Origin: Streptomyces sp. NBC_00448
GTDB taxonomy: Bacteria; Actinomycetota; Actinomycetes; Streptomycetales; Streptomycetaceae
Assembly: GCF_036014115.1 (NCBI RefSeq)
Contig: NZ_CP107913.1
Location: 7,178,501 to 7,242,500, forward strand
Reading direction: 5' to 3'
Length of the DNA stretch: 64,000 bases
Below the pieces are notes generated by a model. That model saw only the letters and a list, made by a program, of their open reading frames with translations. It was not told the DNA's origin and did not search any database. Shown here in pieces: positions 28,092-35,594 of this stretch. Every line of letters begins with the position of its first letter. The stretch's first letter is position 1. A program made the translations under genes and the position numbers.

Positions 28092-28670
28092 ATGAGCACC
28101 ACCCACAGCGAGAGGCTGCGCGCACTGCTTGAGCCGCTGGTCGGCGAGGCGGGACTGGAGCTGGAAGAGGTCACGGTGTCGGCGGCGGGCAAGCGCCGGC
28201 AGCTGATGGTCGTCGTGGACGCGGCGGACGGCGTGCAGCTCGACGCCGTGGCCGAGCTGAGCCGCGCGATGTCGCAGGCCCTCGACGCGTCCGACGCCAT
28301 GGGCGAGACCGAGTACGTCCTCGAGGTGAGCTCACCCGGCACCGACCGTCCGCTGACCGAGCCGCGGCACTTCCGCCGCAACGCCGGCCGCCTGGTCAAG
28401 CTCCAGCTCAAGGAGCGCGGAGAGCTGATCGCGCGGATCATGGCGGTGGACGACGAGGGCCTCGACCTGGAGGTCCCGGGCGTCAAGGGCCGCAAGCCCA
28501 AGCCGGCCCGGGCGGACTTCGCCGAGATCGCCAGGGCGCGGGTCGAGGTCGAGTTCAACCGCAAGAGCGGCGGCGCCGACGACAGCGCCGACGACGAGGT
28601 GGACGACGAGATGGACGGCGGCGACGAGACCGTCGAAGACGAAGACGACGAGAGCACTGAGGAGGCGTAG
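28092..28670 (+). CDS. rimP: Ribosome maturation factor RimP
   Basis: RimP assists 30S subunit assembly. The protein has 192 residues with the conserved N-terminal half (LVGEAGLELEEVTVSAAGKRRQL, LDASDAMGETEYVLEVSSPG) and RPLTEPRHFRRNAGRLVK. The last 35 residues are almost all acidic, longer than in most bacteria. ATG 28092 has GAGGAG nine bases upstream. It heads the rimP-nusA-ylxR-infB cluster, and nusA begins 2 bases after its stop. Confidence 0.93.
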   Translation: MSTTHSERLRALLEPLVGEAGLELEEVTVSAAGKRRQLMVVVDAADGVQLDAVAELSRAMSQALDASDAMGETEYVLEVSSPGTDRPLTEPRHFRRNAGRLVKLQLKERGELIARIMAVDDEGLDLEVPGVKGRKPKPARADFAEIARARVEVEFNRKSGGADDSADDEVDDEMDGGDETVEDEDDESTEEA

Positions 28671-28672
28671 CC

Positions 28673-29656
28673 GTGGACATCGACATGAAGGCCCTGCGGG
28701 GCTTGGTGACCGAACGGCAGATCTCGTTCGACCTGCTGGTCGAGGCGATCGAGTCGGCACTCCTCATCGCGTACCACCGCGAGCCGGGCAGCCACCGCCG
28801 GGCCCGGGTCGAGCTGGACCGGACCAGCGGCCAGATCACCGTATGGGCGACCGAGGACCAGGAGGAGGCGGGGGAGGGCGCCGAGCCGCGCGAGTTCGAC
28901 GACACCCCCAGCGGCTTCGGCCGGATCGCCGCCTCCACCGCCAAGCAGGTGATCCTGCAGCGGCTGCGCGACGCGGAGGACGACGTCACCTTCGGGGAGT
29001 ACGCCGGCCGGGAGGGCGACATCGTCACCGGCGTCGTCCAGCAGGGCAAGGACCCCAAGAACGTGCTGGTCGACATCGGCAAGCTGGAGGCGATCCTGCC
29101 GGTGCAGGAGCAGGTCCCCGGCGAGGACTACGCCCACGGCACCCGGCTGCGCGCCTACGTGGTGCGCGTCGCCAAGGGCACCCGCGGTCCCTCCGTGACC
29201 CTCTCGCGCACCCACCCGAACCTGGTGAAGAAGCTCTTCGCCCTGGAGGTGCCCGAGATCGCCGACAACTCGGTGCTGATCGAGGCGATCGCCCGCGAGG
29301 CCGGGCACCGTACGAAGATCGCGGTGCGCTCCACCCGCTCCGGGTTGAACGCCAAGGGCGCGTGCATCGGCCCGATGGGCGCCCGGGTGCGCGCGGTGAT
29401 GGCCGAGCTGCACGGCGAGAAGATCGACATCGTGGACTGGTCGGACGACCCCGCGGACATGGTGGCGAACGCGCTGTCGCCGGCCCGGGTCTCCCACGTC
29501 GAGGTGGTGGATGCCGCCGCCCGGTCCGCCCGGGTGACCGTGCCCGACTACCAGCTCTCGCTGGCGATCGGCAAGGAGGGCCAGAACGCCCGGCTCGCCG
29601 CGCGGCTGACCGGGTGGCGGATCGACATCAGGCCGGACACCGAGCAGCAGGACTGA
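28673..29656 (+). CDS. nusA: Transcription termination/antitermination protein NusA
   Basis: NusA binds RNA polymerase and nascent RNA and modulates pausing, termination and antitermination. The 327-residue protein has the N-terminal polymerase-binding domain (1-110), an S1 domain (about 115-185) and two KH domains (to about 320). The acidic repeats of the E. coli protein are missing, as usual in actinobacteria. GTG 28673 is preceded by GAGGAGG at 28659-28665 inside the rimP end, so translation is coupled. Confidence 0.95.
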   Translation: MDIDMKALRGLVTERQISFDLLVEAIESALLIAYHREPGSHRRARVELDRTSGQITVWATEDQEEAGEGAEPREFDDTPSGFGRIAASTAKQVILQRLRDAEDDVTFGEYAGREGDIVTGVVQQGKDPKNVLVDIGKLEAILPVQEQVPGEDYAHGTRLRAYVVRVAKGTRGPSVTLSRTHPNLVKKLFALEVPEIADNSVLIEAIAREAGHRTKIAVRSTRSGLNAKGACIGPMGARVRAVMAELHGEKIDIVDWSDDPADMVANALSPARVSHVEVVDAAARSARVTVPDYQLSLAIGKEGQNARLAARLTGWRIDIRPDTEQQD

Positions 29657-29749
29657 GTCGGCGGCCTCCGCCGGACCGGCGAGGCTGTGAGTTCCGGACG
29701 AACAAGCGTCCGTTGACCCACTCGAAGGAGTGAGGTTGGCGCGGGGAGG

Positions 29750-29755
29750 TAGACT
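29750..29755 (+). promoter_or_regulatory. Candidate -10 element upstream of ylxR
   Basis: TAGACT ends 5 bases before GTG 29761, so a transcript starting here would be leaderless. A TTGACC at 29713-29718 is too far away to be its -35. GGGGAGG (29743-29749) also lies here and could instead act as the ribosome binding site of a read-through transcript from nusA. Confidence 0.3.
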
Positions 29756-29760
29756 AAAGG

Positions 29761-30039
29761 GTGTCTGGTCGGACGCTGACGTCAGCATGCCCGGAGCGAA
29801 CGTGCATCGGCTGCCGTCAACGCGCGGCCAAGAGCGATCTGCTGCGTGTGGCGGTGAGCGGGGGCGCGTGCGTTCCCGATCTTCGCGGTACGCTGCCCGG
29901 TCGGGGTGCGTATCTGCATCCTGCCCTTGCCTGCCTCGACCTGGCGGTCCGCCGTCGGGCGTTCGCCCGGGCCTTCAAAGGACCGGTCGCGCCGGACACC
30001 GCGGAGTTGCGCCGGTGCGTCGAGCAGGCAGCCCCGTAG
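29761..30039 (+). CDS. ylxR: YlxR family RNA-binding/regulatory protein
   Basis: This is the 92-residue DUF448/YlxR protein found between nusA and infB in many Gram-positive bacteria. The hallmark RTCIGCRQRAAKSDLLRVA and the basic strand GRGAYLHP are present, with Cys in RTCIGC and ALACLD. In other bacteria YlxR has been linked to RNA binding, RNase P and metabolic gene regulation; the role here is not established. GTG 29761 begins the conserved sequence. Confidence 0.85.
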   Translation: MSGRTLTSACPERTCIGCRQRAAKSDLLRVAVSGGACVPDLRGTLPGRGAYLHPALACLDLAVRRRAFARAFKGPVAPDTAELRRCVEQAAP

Positions 30040-30123
30040 AACCGGTAGAACCCGTAAGAAGCAGAACGGCACGGATGCACCGTGCGGTCAGGTACCTCGC
30101 GAGATGGAAGTAGGTCGAGATTG

Positions 30124-30156
30124 CGATGAGCACTCGATGAGTACGCGATGAGTACG
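30124..30156 (+). repeat. Three 11-bp tandem repeats in the infB leader
   Basis: cgatgagcact (30124-30134) is followed by two identical copies of cgatgagtacg (30135-30145, 30146-30156). They lie between ylxR and the infB ribosome binding site. Each carries an ATGAG start-stop-like word. The 172-base gap holds no gene otherwise. Confidence 0.65.
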
Positions 30157-30211
30157 CCCATGAAGTAGCGACGGTCCGGCGGACGATCACCCCGGACCTA
30201 AAAGGAGCGAA

Positions 30212-33200
30212 GTGGCTAAGGTCCGGGTATACGAACTCGCCAAGGAGATGGGAGTCGAGAGCAAGGTCGTCATGGCCAAGCTCCAGGAACTCGGCGAATT
30301 CGTCCGTTCGGCGTCCTCGACGATCGAGGCGCCGGTTGTCCGCAAACTGACTGACGCTTTCCAGGGACCCGGCGGCGGTAACGCCGGCAAGTCCGCTGCG
30401 AAGCCGTCCGCGCCGCGCAAGACGGCGCCCTCCCCGGCGGCAGGCCGCCCGGGAGGCACCCCCAAGCCGGCCGGCCCCACCCCGGGTGCGCCGGCCCGTC
30501 CGGCTGCCCCGGCGGCGCCCAAGCCGGCCGACGGTCCGGTGACCCCGGCCGCCCCGAGCGGTGGCGCCACGCCGCCGTCCGGTTCCGGCCCGCGGCCCGG
30601 CCCCAAGCCGGCCCCCGCGCCCAAGCCCGCGCCGGCCGCACCCGTGCCCGCCGCGGAGTTCCAGGCACCCCCGTCCGCGCCCACGACCCCGGCCGCAGGC
30701 CAGGGTCAGGGTCAGGGGCAGGCAGCCCAGGGCCAGCGTCCCGGTGGCGCCGCGCCCGGTCCGCGCCCGGCCCGTCCGGCTCCGGCCGGCGGTCAGCGCG
30801 ACGCCGGTCAGCGTGACGGCGGCCGCCCCGGCGGCAACCGCCCCGCGTCCGGGCAGGGCGGCCAGGGCGGTGCCCGTCCCGGCGCTCCGCGCCCGGCCGG
30901 TCCGCGTCCCGGCAACAACCCGTTCACGTCCGGCTCCACCGGCATGCCGCGCCCCGGTGGCGCGTCGCGTCCCGGCGGCGGCCAGGGCGGTGCCCCGCGT
31001 CCCGCGGGTCCCGGCGGCGGTGCTCCGCGCCCCGGCGGCACCCCGCGTCCCGGTGGCGGTCAGGGCGGCCCCGGCGGCTCCCGTCCGTCCCCGGGCGGCA
31101 TGCCCCGCCCGCAGTCCTCGGGCCCGCGCCCGAACCCGGGCATGATGCCGCAGCGTCCCGCGCCCTCCACGGGCGGCCGTCCCGGCGGTCCCGGTGGGCG
31201 TCCCGGCGGCGGCCCCGGTGGCCGTCCCGGCGGTCCCGGTGGGCGTCCCGGTGGCGGCGGCGGCTTCGCCGGCCGTCCGGCCGGTCCCGGTGGCGGCGGT
31301 CGTCCCGGTGGTGGCGGTGGCGGCTTCGGCGGTCCCCGTCCCGGTGGCGGTGCCCCCGGCGGCGGTGGCGGCTTCGGTCCGCGCCCCGGCGGTTTCGGCG
31401 GACGTCCGGGCGGCCCGGGTGGCCGTGGCGGAACGCAGGGCGCCTTCGGTCGCGGCCCCGGTGGCCGTCCGGCCCGAGGCCGTAAGAGCAAGCGTCAGCG
31501 GCGCCAGGAGTACGAGGCCATGCAGGCCCCGTCCGTGGGCGGCGTGCTGCTGCCCCGCGGCAACGGCCAGACCGTGCGCCTGTCGCGCGGTGCCTCGCTC
31601 ACCGACTTCGCCGAGAAGATCAACGCCAACCCGGCGTCGCTCGTCCAGGTGATGTTGAACCTCGGCGAGATGGTCACCGCCACCCAGTCGGTGTCCGACT
31701 CCACCCTGGAGCTGCTCGCCGGCGAGATGAACTACGTGCTGGAGATCGTCAGCCCGGAGGAGGAGGACCGCGAGCTGCTCGAGTCGTTCTCCATCGAGTT
31801 CGGCGAGGACGAGGGCGGCGAGGACGCCCTGGTCTCCCGTCCGCCGGTGGTGACCGTCATGGGTCACGTCGACCACGGTAAGACCCGCCTGCTCGACGCG
31901 ATCCGCAAGACCAACGTGGTCGCGGGCGAGGCCGGTGGCATCACCCAGCACATCGGTGCCTACCAGGTCGCCACCGAGGTCAACGGCGAAGAGCGCGCGA
32001 TCACCTTCATCGACACCCCTGGTCACGAGGCGTTCACCGCCATGCGTGCCCGTGGTGCGAAGTCCACCGACATCGCGATCCTCGTGGTCGCGGCGAACGA
32101 CGGTGTGATGCCGCAGACGATCGAGGCGCTCAACCACGCCAAGGCCGCGGACGTACCGATCGTGGTCGCGGTCAACAAGATCGACGTCGAGGGCGCCGAC
32201 CCGACGAAGGTGCGCGGTCAGCTCACCGAGTTCGGCCTGGTCGCCGAGGAGTACGGCGGCGACACCATGTTCGTCGACATCTCCGCCAAGCAGGGCCTGC
32301 ACATCGACAGCCTGCTGGAGGCCGTGGTCCTGACCGCGGACGCCTCGCTCGACCTGCGGGCCAACCCGAAGCAGGACGCGCAGGGCATCGCGATCGAGGC
32401 CCACCTCGACCGCGGCCGCGGCGCCGTGGCGACCGTCCTGGTCCAGCGCGGCACCCTGCGGGTCGGCGACACCATGGTGGTCGGCGACGCGTACGGCCGG
32501 GTCCGGGCCCTGCTCGACGACAGCGGCGCCAGCGTGGAGGAGGCGGCTCCGTCGACTCCGGTGCTGGTGCTCGGTCTGACCAACGTGCCCGGCGCGGGCG
32601 ACAACTTCCTCGTCGTCGACGAGGACCGCACCGCCCGGCAGATCGCCGAGAAGCGTGCCGCCCGCGAGCGGAACGCGGCGTTCGCCCGCAAGGGCCGCAG
32701 GTTCTCGCTGGAGAACCTGGACGAGGCGCTCAAGGCCGGTGAGGTGCAGGAACTCAACCTCATCATCAAGGGCGACGCGTCCGGTTCGGTCGAGGCGCTG
32801 GAATCGGCACTGCTCCAGCTCGACGTCGGCGAGGAGGTCGACATCCGCGTGCTGCACCGTGGCGTGGGTGCGGTCACCGAGTCCGACATCAACCTGGCGA
32901 CCGGCTCCGACGCCATCGTCATCGGCTTCAACGTGCGCGCCGCCGGGCGTGCCACCCAGATGGCCGAACGCGAAGGCGTCGACGTCCGCTACTACTCGGT
33001 GATCTACCAGGCCATCGAGGAGATCGAGGCGGCGCTCAAGGGCATGCTCAAGCCCGAGTACGAGGAGGTGGAGCTCGGCACCGCCGAGATCCGCGAGGTC
33101 TTCCGCTCCTCCAAGCTCGGCAACATCGCCGGTGTGCTGGTGCGCTCCGGCGAGGTCCGGCGCAACACCAAGGCCCGCCTGCTGCGCGACGGCAAGGTCA

Positions 33201-33361
33201 TCGCGGAGAACCTCAACATCGAGGGCCTGCGCCGCTTCAAGGACGACGTCACCGAGATTCGTGAGGGTTACGAGGGCGGTATCAACCTCGGCAACTACAA
33301 CGACATCAAGATCGACGACGTCATCGCCACCTACGAGATGCGGGAGAAGCCGCGCGGCTGA
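30212..33361 (+). CDS. infB: Translation initiation factor IF-2
   Basis: IF-2 is the GTPase that places fMet-tRNA on the 30S subunit and promotes subunit joining. The 1049-residue protein starts with an IF2_N domain (1-50, VYELAKEMGVESKVVMAKLQ). A region of about 370 residues made almost only of Gly, Pro, Arg and Ala follows (about 52-430), then basic RKSKRQRRQEYEAMQ. The G domain has G1 GHVDHGKT at 551-558, DTPGHEAF and NKID, and domains II-IV follow. GTG 30212 has AAAAGGAG upstream. The low-complexity stretch is typical of actinomycetes but long. Confidence 0.95.
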   Translation: MAKVRVYELAKEMGVESKVVMAKLQELGEFVRSASSTIEAPVVRKLTDAFQGPGGGNAGKSAAKPSAPRKTAPSPAAGRPGGTPKPAGPTPGAPARPAAPAAPKPADGPVTPAAPSGGATPPSGSGPRPGPKPAPAPKPAPAAPVPAAEFQAPPSAPTTPAAGQGQGQGQAAQGQRPGGAAPGPRPARPAPAGGQRDAGQRDGGRPGGNRPASGQGGQGGARPGAPRPAGPRPGNNPFTSGSTGMPRPGGASRPGGGQGGAPRPAGPGGGAPRPGGTPRPGGGQGGPGGSRPSPGGMPRPQSSGPRPNPGMMPQRPAPSTGGRPGGPGGRPGGGPGGRPGGPGGRPGGGGGFAGRPAGPGGGGRPGGGGGGFGGPRPGGGAPGGGGGFGPRPGGFGGRPGGPGGRGGTQGAFGRGPGGRPARGRKSKRQRRQEYEAMQAPSVGGVLLPRGNGQTVRLSRGASLTDFAEKINANPASLVQVMLNLGEMVTATQSVSDSTLELLAGEMNYVLEIVSPEEEDRELLESFSIEFGEDEGGEDALVSRPPVVTVMGHVDHGKTRLLDAIRKTNVVAGEAGGITQHIGAYQVATEVNGEERAITFIDTPGHEAFTAMRARGAKSTDIAILVVAANDGVMPQTIEALNHAKAADVPIVVAVNKIDVEGADPTKVRGQLTEFGLVAEEYGGDTMFVDISAKQGLHIDSLLEAVVLTADASLDLRANPKQDAQGIAIEAHLDRGRGAVATVLVQRGTLRVGDTMVVGDAYGRVRALLDDSGASVEEAAPSTPVLVLGLTNVPGAGDNFLVVDEDRTARQIAEKRAARERNAAFARKGRRFSLENLDEALKAGEVQELNLIIKGDASGSVEALESALLQLDVGEEVDIRVLHRGVGAVTESDINLATGSDAIVIGFNVRAAGRATQMAEREGVDVRYYSVIYQAIEEIEAALKGMLKPEYEEVELGTAEIREVFRSSKLGNIAGVLVRSGEVRRNTKARLLRDGKVIAENLNIEGLRRFKDDVTEIREGYEGGINLGNYNDIKIDDVIATYEMREKPRG

Positions 33362-33397
33362 TCCCACGGCTCGCCGACGGCGGGCAGCACCACCGGT

Positions 33398-33439
33398 CCG
33401 GGGCCGGTCGACGGCAGAAAAGCCGTCGATCGGCCCCGG
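33398..33439 (+). terminator. 18-bp hairpin after infB
   Basis: The arms at 33398-33415 and 33422-33439 pair over 18 positions with one G-U wobble around the loop AGAAAA. It starts 37 bases after the infB stop. No T-run follows. It may end or attenuate the rimP-infB transcript before the DUF503/rbfA/truB genes. Confidence 0.7.
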
Positions 33440-33463
33440 CCGTCGCCTGTACCGTTCACAGTC

Positions 33464-33760
33464 ATGTATGTAGGAACACTCCGCTTCGACCTGCTGCTCG
33501 GTGACGTACGGTCGCTGAAGGAGAAGAGGTCCGTCATCCGCCCGATCGTCGCCGAGCTGCACCGCAAGTTCGCGGTGAGCGTGGCCGAGACCGGCGACCA
33601 GGACCTCTACCGCAGGGCCGAGATAGGGATCGCGACGGTGTCCGGCGACCTCGGGCACGTCAAGGACGTACTCGACCGGTGCGAGCGCTGGATGGTCGCC
33701 CGCCCGGAGGTGGATCTGCTGTCGACACGGCAGCGTATCCACGGCGGCGACGACGACTGA
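33464..33760 (+). CDS. ylxP: DUF503 (YlxP-like) protein
   Basis: This 98-residue protein shows the family pattern MYVGTLRFDLLLGDVRSLKEKRSVIRPI, then a ferredoxin-like alpha/beta fold. YlxP-type proteins sit between infB and rbfA in many Gram-positives and are thought to act in ribosome biogenesis or RNA processing, but no function is settled. ATG 33464 begins the conserved sequence. It lies 44 bases before rbfA on the same strand. Confidence 0.88.
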   Translation: MYVGTLRFDLLLGDVRSLKEKRSVIRPIVAELHRKFAVSVAETGDQDLYRRAEIGIATVSGDLGHVKDVLDRCERWMVARPEVDLLSTRQRIHGGDDD

Positions 33761-33804
33761 CCGGACGACGGACCGAACCAACCGAGTGAAGAGAGAAGAA
33801 CACG

Positions 33805-34332
33805 ATGACCGACACCGCGCGGGCGCGAAAGCTGGCGGACCGCATCCGGGTCGTGGTCGCGGAGACCCTTCAGCGGCGGATCAAGGACCCGCGGCTGGGG
33901 TATGTGACGATCACCGACACCCGGGTCACCGGTGACCTGCGGGAGGCGACGGTCTTCTACACGGTCTACGGGGACGACGAGGAGCGCGCCGCCTCCGCCG
34001 CCGCCCTGGAGAGCGCCAAGGGCGTGCTGCGCTCCGAGGTCGGCCGGCAGACAGGGGTGCGGTTCACCCCGAGCCTGGCGTTCGTCGCCGACGCGCTGCC
34101 CGACAACGCCCGCACCATCGACGACCTGCTGGCCAAGGCCCGCGCGGCCGACGAAGAGGTGCGCAAGACCGCCACCGACGCCCAGTACGCCGGCGAGGCG
34201 GACCCGTACCGCAAGCCGGCCGAGGACGACGACCTCGACGACGAGGCCGGCACCGAGGGCGCGGAAGCCGCTTCGGACGACGACGGCCCGGCCACCGCGG
34301 CCGGCGACGAGGACGGTCGCACCCAGGCATGA
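33805..34332 (+). CDS. rbfA: Ribosome-binding factor A
   Basis: RbfA is needed for late 16S rRNA 5'-end maturation. The KH-like core (residues 1-115) shows RRIKDPRLGYVTITDTRVTGDLREATVFYTVYG-type sequence and VRFTPSLAFVADALPDNARTIDDLL. After residue 125 comes an acidic tail of about 50 residues, longer than in E. coli. Sequence agaagaagaac-like purines (GAAGAGAGAAG) precede ATG 33805. The stop overlaps the truB start (ATGA). Confidence 0.94.
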   Translation: MTDTARARKLADRIRVVVAETLQRRIKDPRLGYVTITDTRVTGDLREATVFYTVYGDDEERAASAAALESAKGVLRSEVGRQTGVRFTPSLAFVADALPDNARTIDDLLAKARAADEEVRKTATDAQYAGEADPYRKPAEDDDLDDEAGTEGAEAASDDDGPATAAGDEDGRTQA

Positions 34333-35225
34333 GTCCCAGGAAGGAAGGCCCGTCGGGCTTGGTCGTCGTCGACAAGCCCGGCGGGCTCACCTCGCACGGC
34401 GTGGTGTCCCGGATGCGCCGGCTGGCCGGCACCCGGCGGGTCGGCCACGCGGGCACCCTCGACCCGATGGCGACCGGTGTGCTGGTGATCGGCGTGGAGC
34501 GCGCCACCCGGCTGCTCGGCCATCTCGCGCTCACCGAGAAGGAGTACGCCGCCACCATCCGGCTCGGCCAGTCCACGGTCACCGACGACGCCGAGGGCGA
34601 CGTCACGTCCGAGGCGTCCGCCGCCGAGGTGACCCGGGCGGCCGTGGACGCGGGGGTCGCCGCGCTCACCGGGGCGATCCTCCAGGTGCCGTCCAAGGTC
34701 AGCGCCATCAAGGTCAACGGGGTGCGGTCCTACACCCGGGTGCGCGAGGGCGAGGAGTTCGAGCTGGCCGCCCGGCCGGTGACGGTCAGCGCCTTCACCG
34801 TGCGGGAGATGCGGGTGCCCGACGGCGCGCCCGGCCTGCTGGACCTCGACGTCACCGTGACCTGCTCCTCCGGCACGTACATCCGCGCGCTCGCCCGCGA
34901 CCTGGGCGCCGGCCTCGGTGTCGGCGGCCACCTCACGGCGCTGCGCCGCACCCGGGTGGGGCCGTACGACCTGACGGGGGCGCGCACGCTGGAGCAGCTG
35001 GAGGAGTCCTTCGAGGTGCTGCCGATCGAGCGGGCCGCGGCAGCCGCCTTCCCCCGCTGGGACGTCGACGCCGACCAGGCCCGGCTGCTCGGCAACGGGG
35101 TCAGGATCGGCACTCCGGCGCTCGGCTCCGGCACTCACGCGGCCTTCGGGCCCGACGGCCGGTTCCTCGCGCTGGTCGAGGAGCAGCAGGGCCACGCGAA
35201 GATCGTGGCGGGCTTCGCGCAGTAG
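34329..35225 (+). CDS. truB: tRNA pseudouridine(55) synthase
   Basis: TruB makes pseudouridine 55 in the T-loop of tRNAs. The catalytic Asp45 lies in the motif GHAGTLDPMATGVLVIGV. VPSKVSAIKVNGVRSY and CSSGTYIRALARDLG follow, and a C-terminal PUA-like region ends the 298-residue protein. The start overlaps rbfA. In many Gram-positives ribF comes next; here 9 kb of other genes intervene. Confidence 0.95.
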   Translation: MSPRKEGPSGLVVVDKPGGLTSHGVVSRMRRLAGTRRVGHAGTLDPMATGVLVIGVERATRLLGHLALTEKEYAATIRLGQSTVTDDAEGDVTSEASAAEVTRAAVDAGVAALTGAILQVPSKVSAIKVNGVRSYTRVREGEEFELAARPVTVSAFTVREMRVPDGAPGLLDLDVTVTCSSGTYIRALARDLGAGLGVGGHLTALRRTRVGPYDLTGARTLEQLEESFEVLPIERAAAAAFPRWDVDADQARLLGNGVRIGTPALGSGTHAAFGPDGRFLALVEEQQGHAKIVAGFAQ

Positions 35226-35594
35226 CCGGCAGGTGCGGGCGGGTACGGGGATGTCTTCCCGTACGTCTGACCTGCCGTGCGCGGGGAGGTCCCGGCCGTA
35301 CGCCTGCTCTGCCGTGCGCGGGGAGGTTCCGCCGTACGTCTGCCCTGCCGTGCGACGGGACCGCCTGTCCCCTTGGCGGCCCCGCCCCACGACCCCCTCC
35401 AACCCCCCTGAGCTGTCCTTGTCCATCCGAGCCCCCGAAATCACCCGGATGGCCGGGCGCTCGGAGTGAACGGAGGGTCGCACGGGGGGCGCGTTCGTCC
35501 GGCGATCTTGGCGCCGGATCTTCCGCCACCTACCGTCGATAGCGGGACGAAACGGGGCGCAGGGGGGCGCGGGCGGAGTGGGGGAGAGCCGGTC
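35226..35594. other. Intergenic region truB to protease-NTPase gene, with hairpin and tandem repeats
   Basis: No gene is seen in these 369 bases. A 7-bp hairpin (gtacggg/cccgtac, 35243-35264) follows truB and may act as terminator. It runs into three tandem 36-bp repeats (35260-35366). The remaining 230 bases contain no convincing promoter; GGGGAGAG (35581-35588) is the ribosome binding site of the next gene. Confidence 0.6.
35260..35366 (+). repeat. Three tandem 34-37-bp repeats after truB
   Basis: Units start at 35260, 35297 and 35333, each beginning cgtacg(t/c)ctg and containing ctgccgtgcg. The first two share cgcggggaggt, while the third diverges after ctgccgtgcg. They are non-coding and lie between two genes on the same strand. 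Confidence 0.7.

Noticed and set aside
29975..33781. 1268-codon open frame opposite infB
   Set aside because: It is the antisense shadow of infB in very GC-rich DNA. Its sequence is low-complexity Gly/Thr/Ala/Arg with no recognisable domain.
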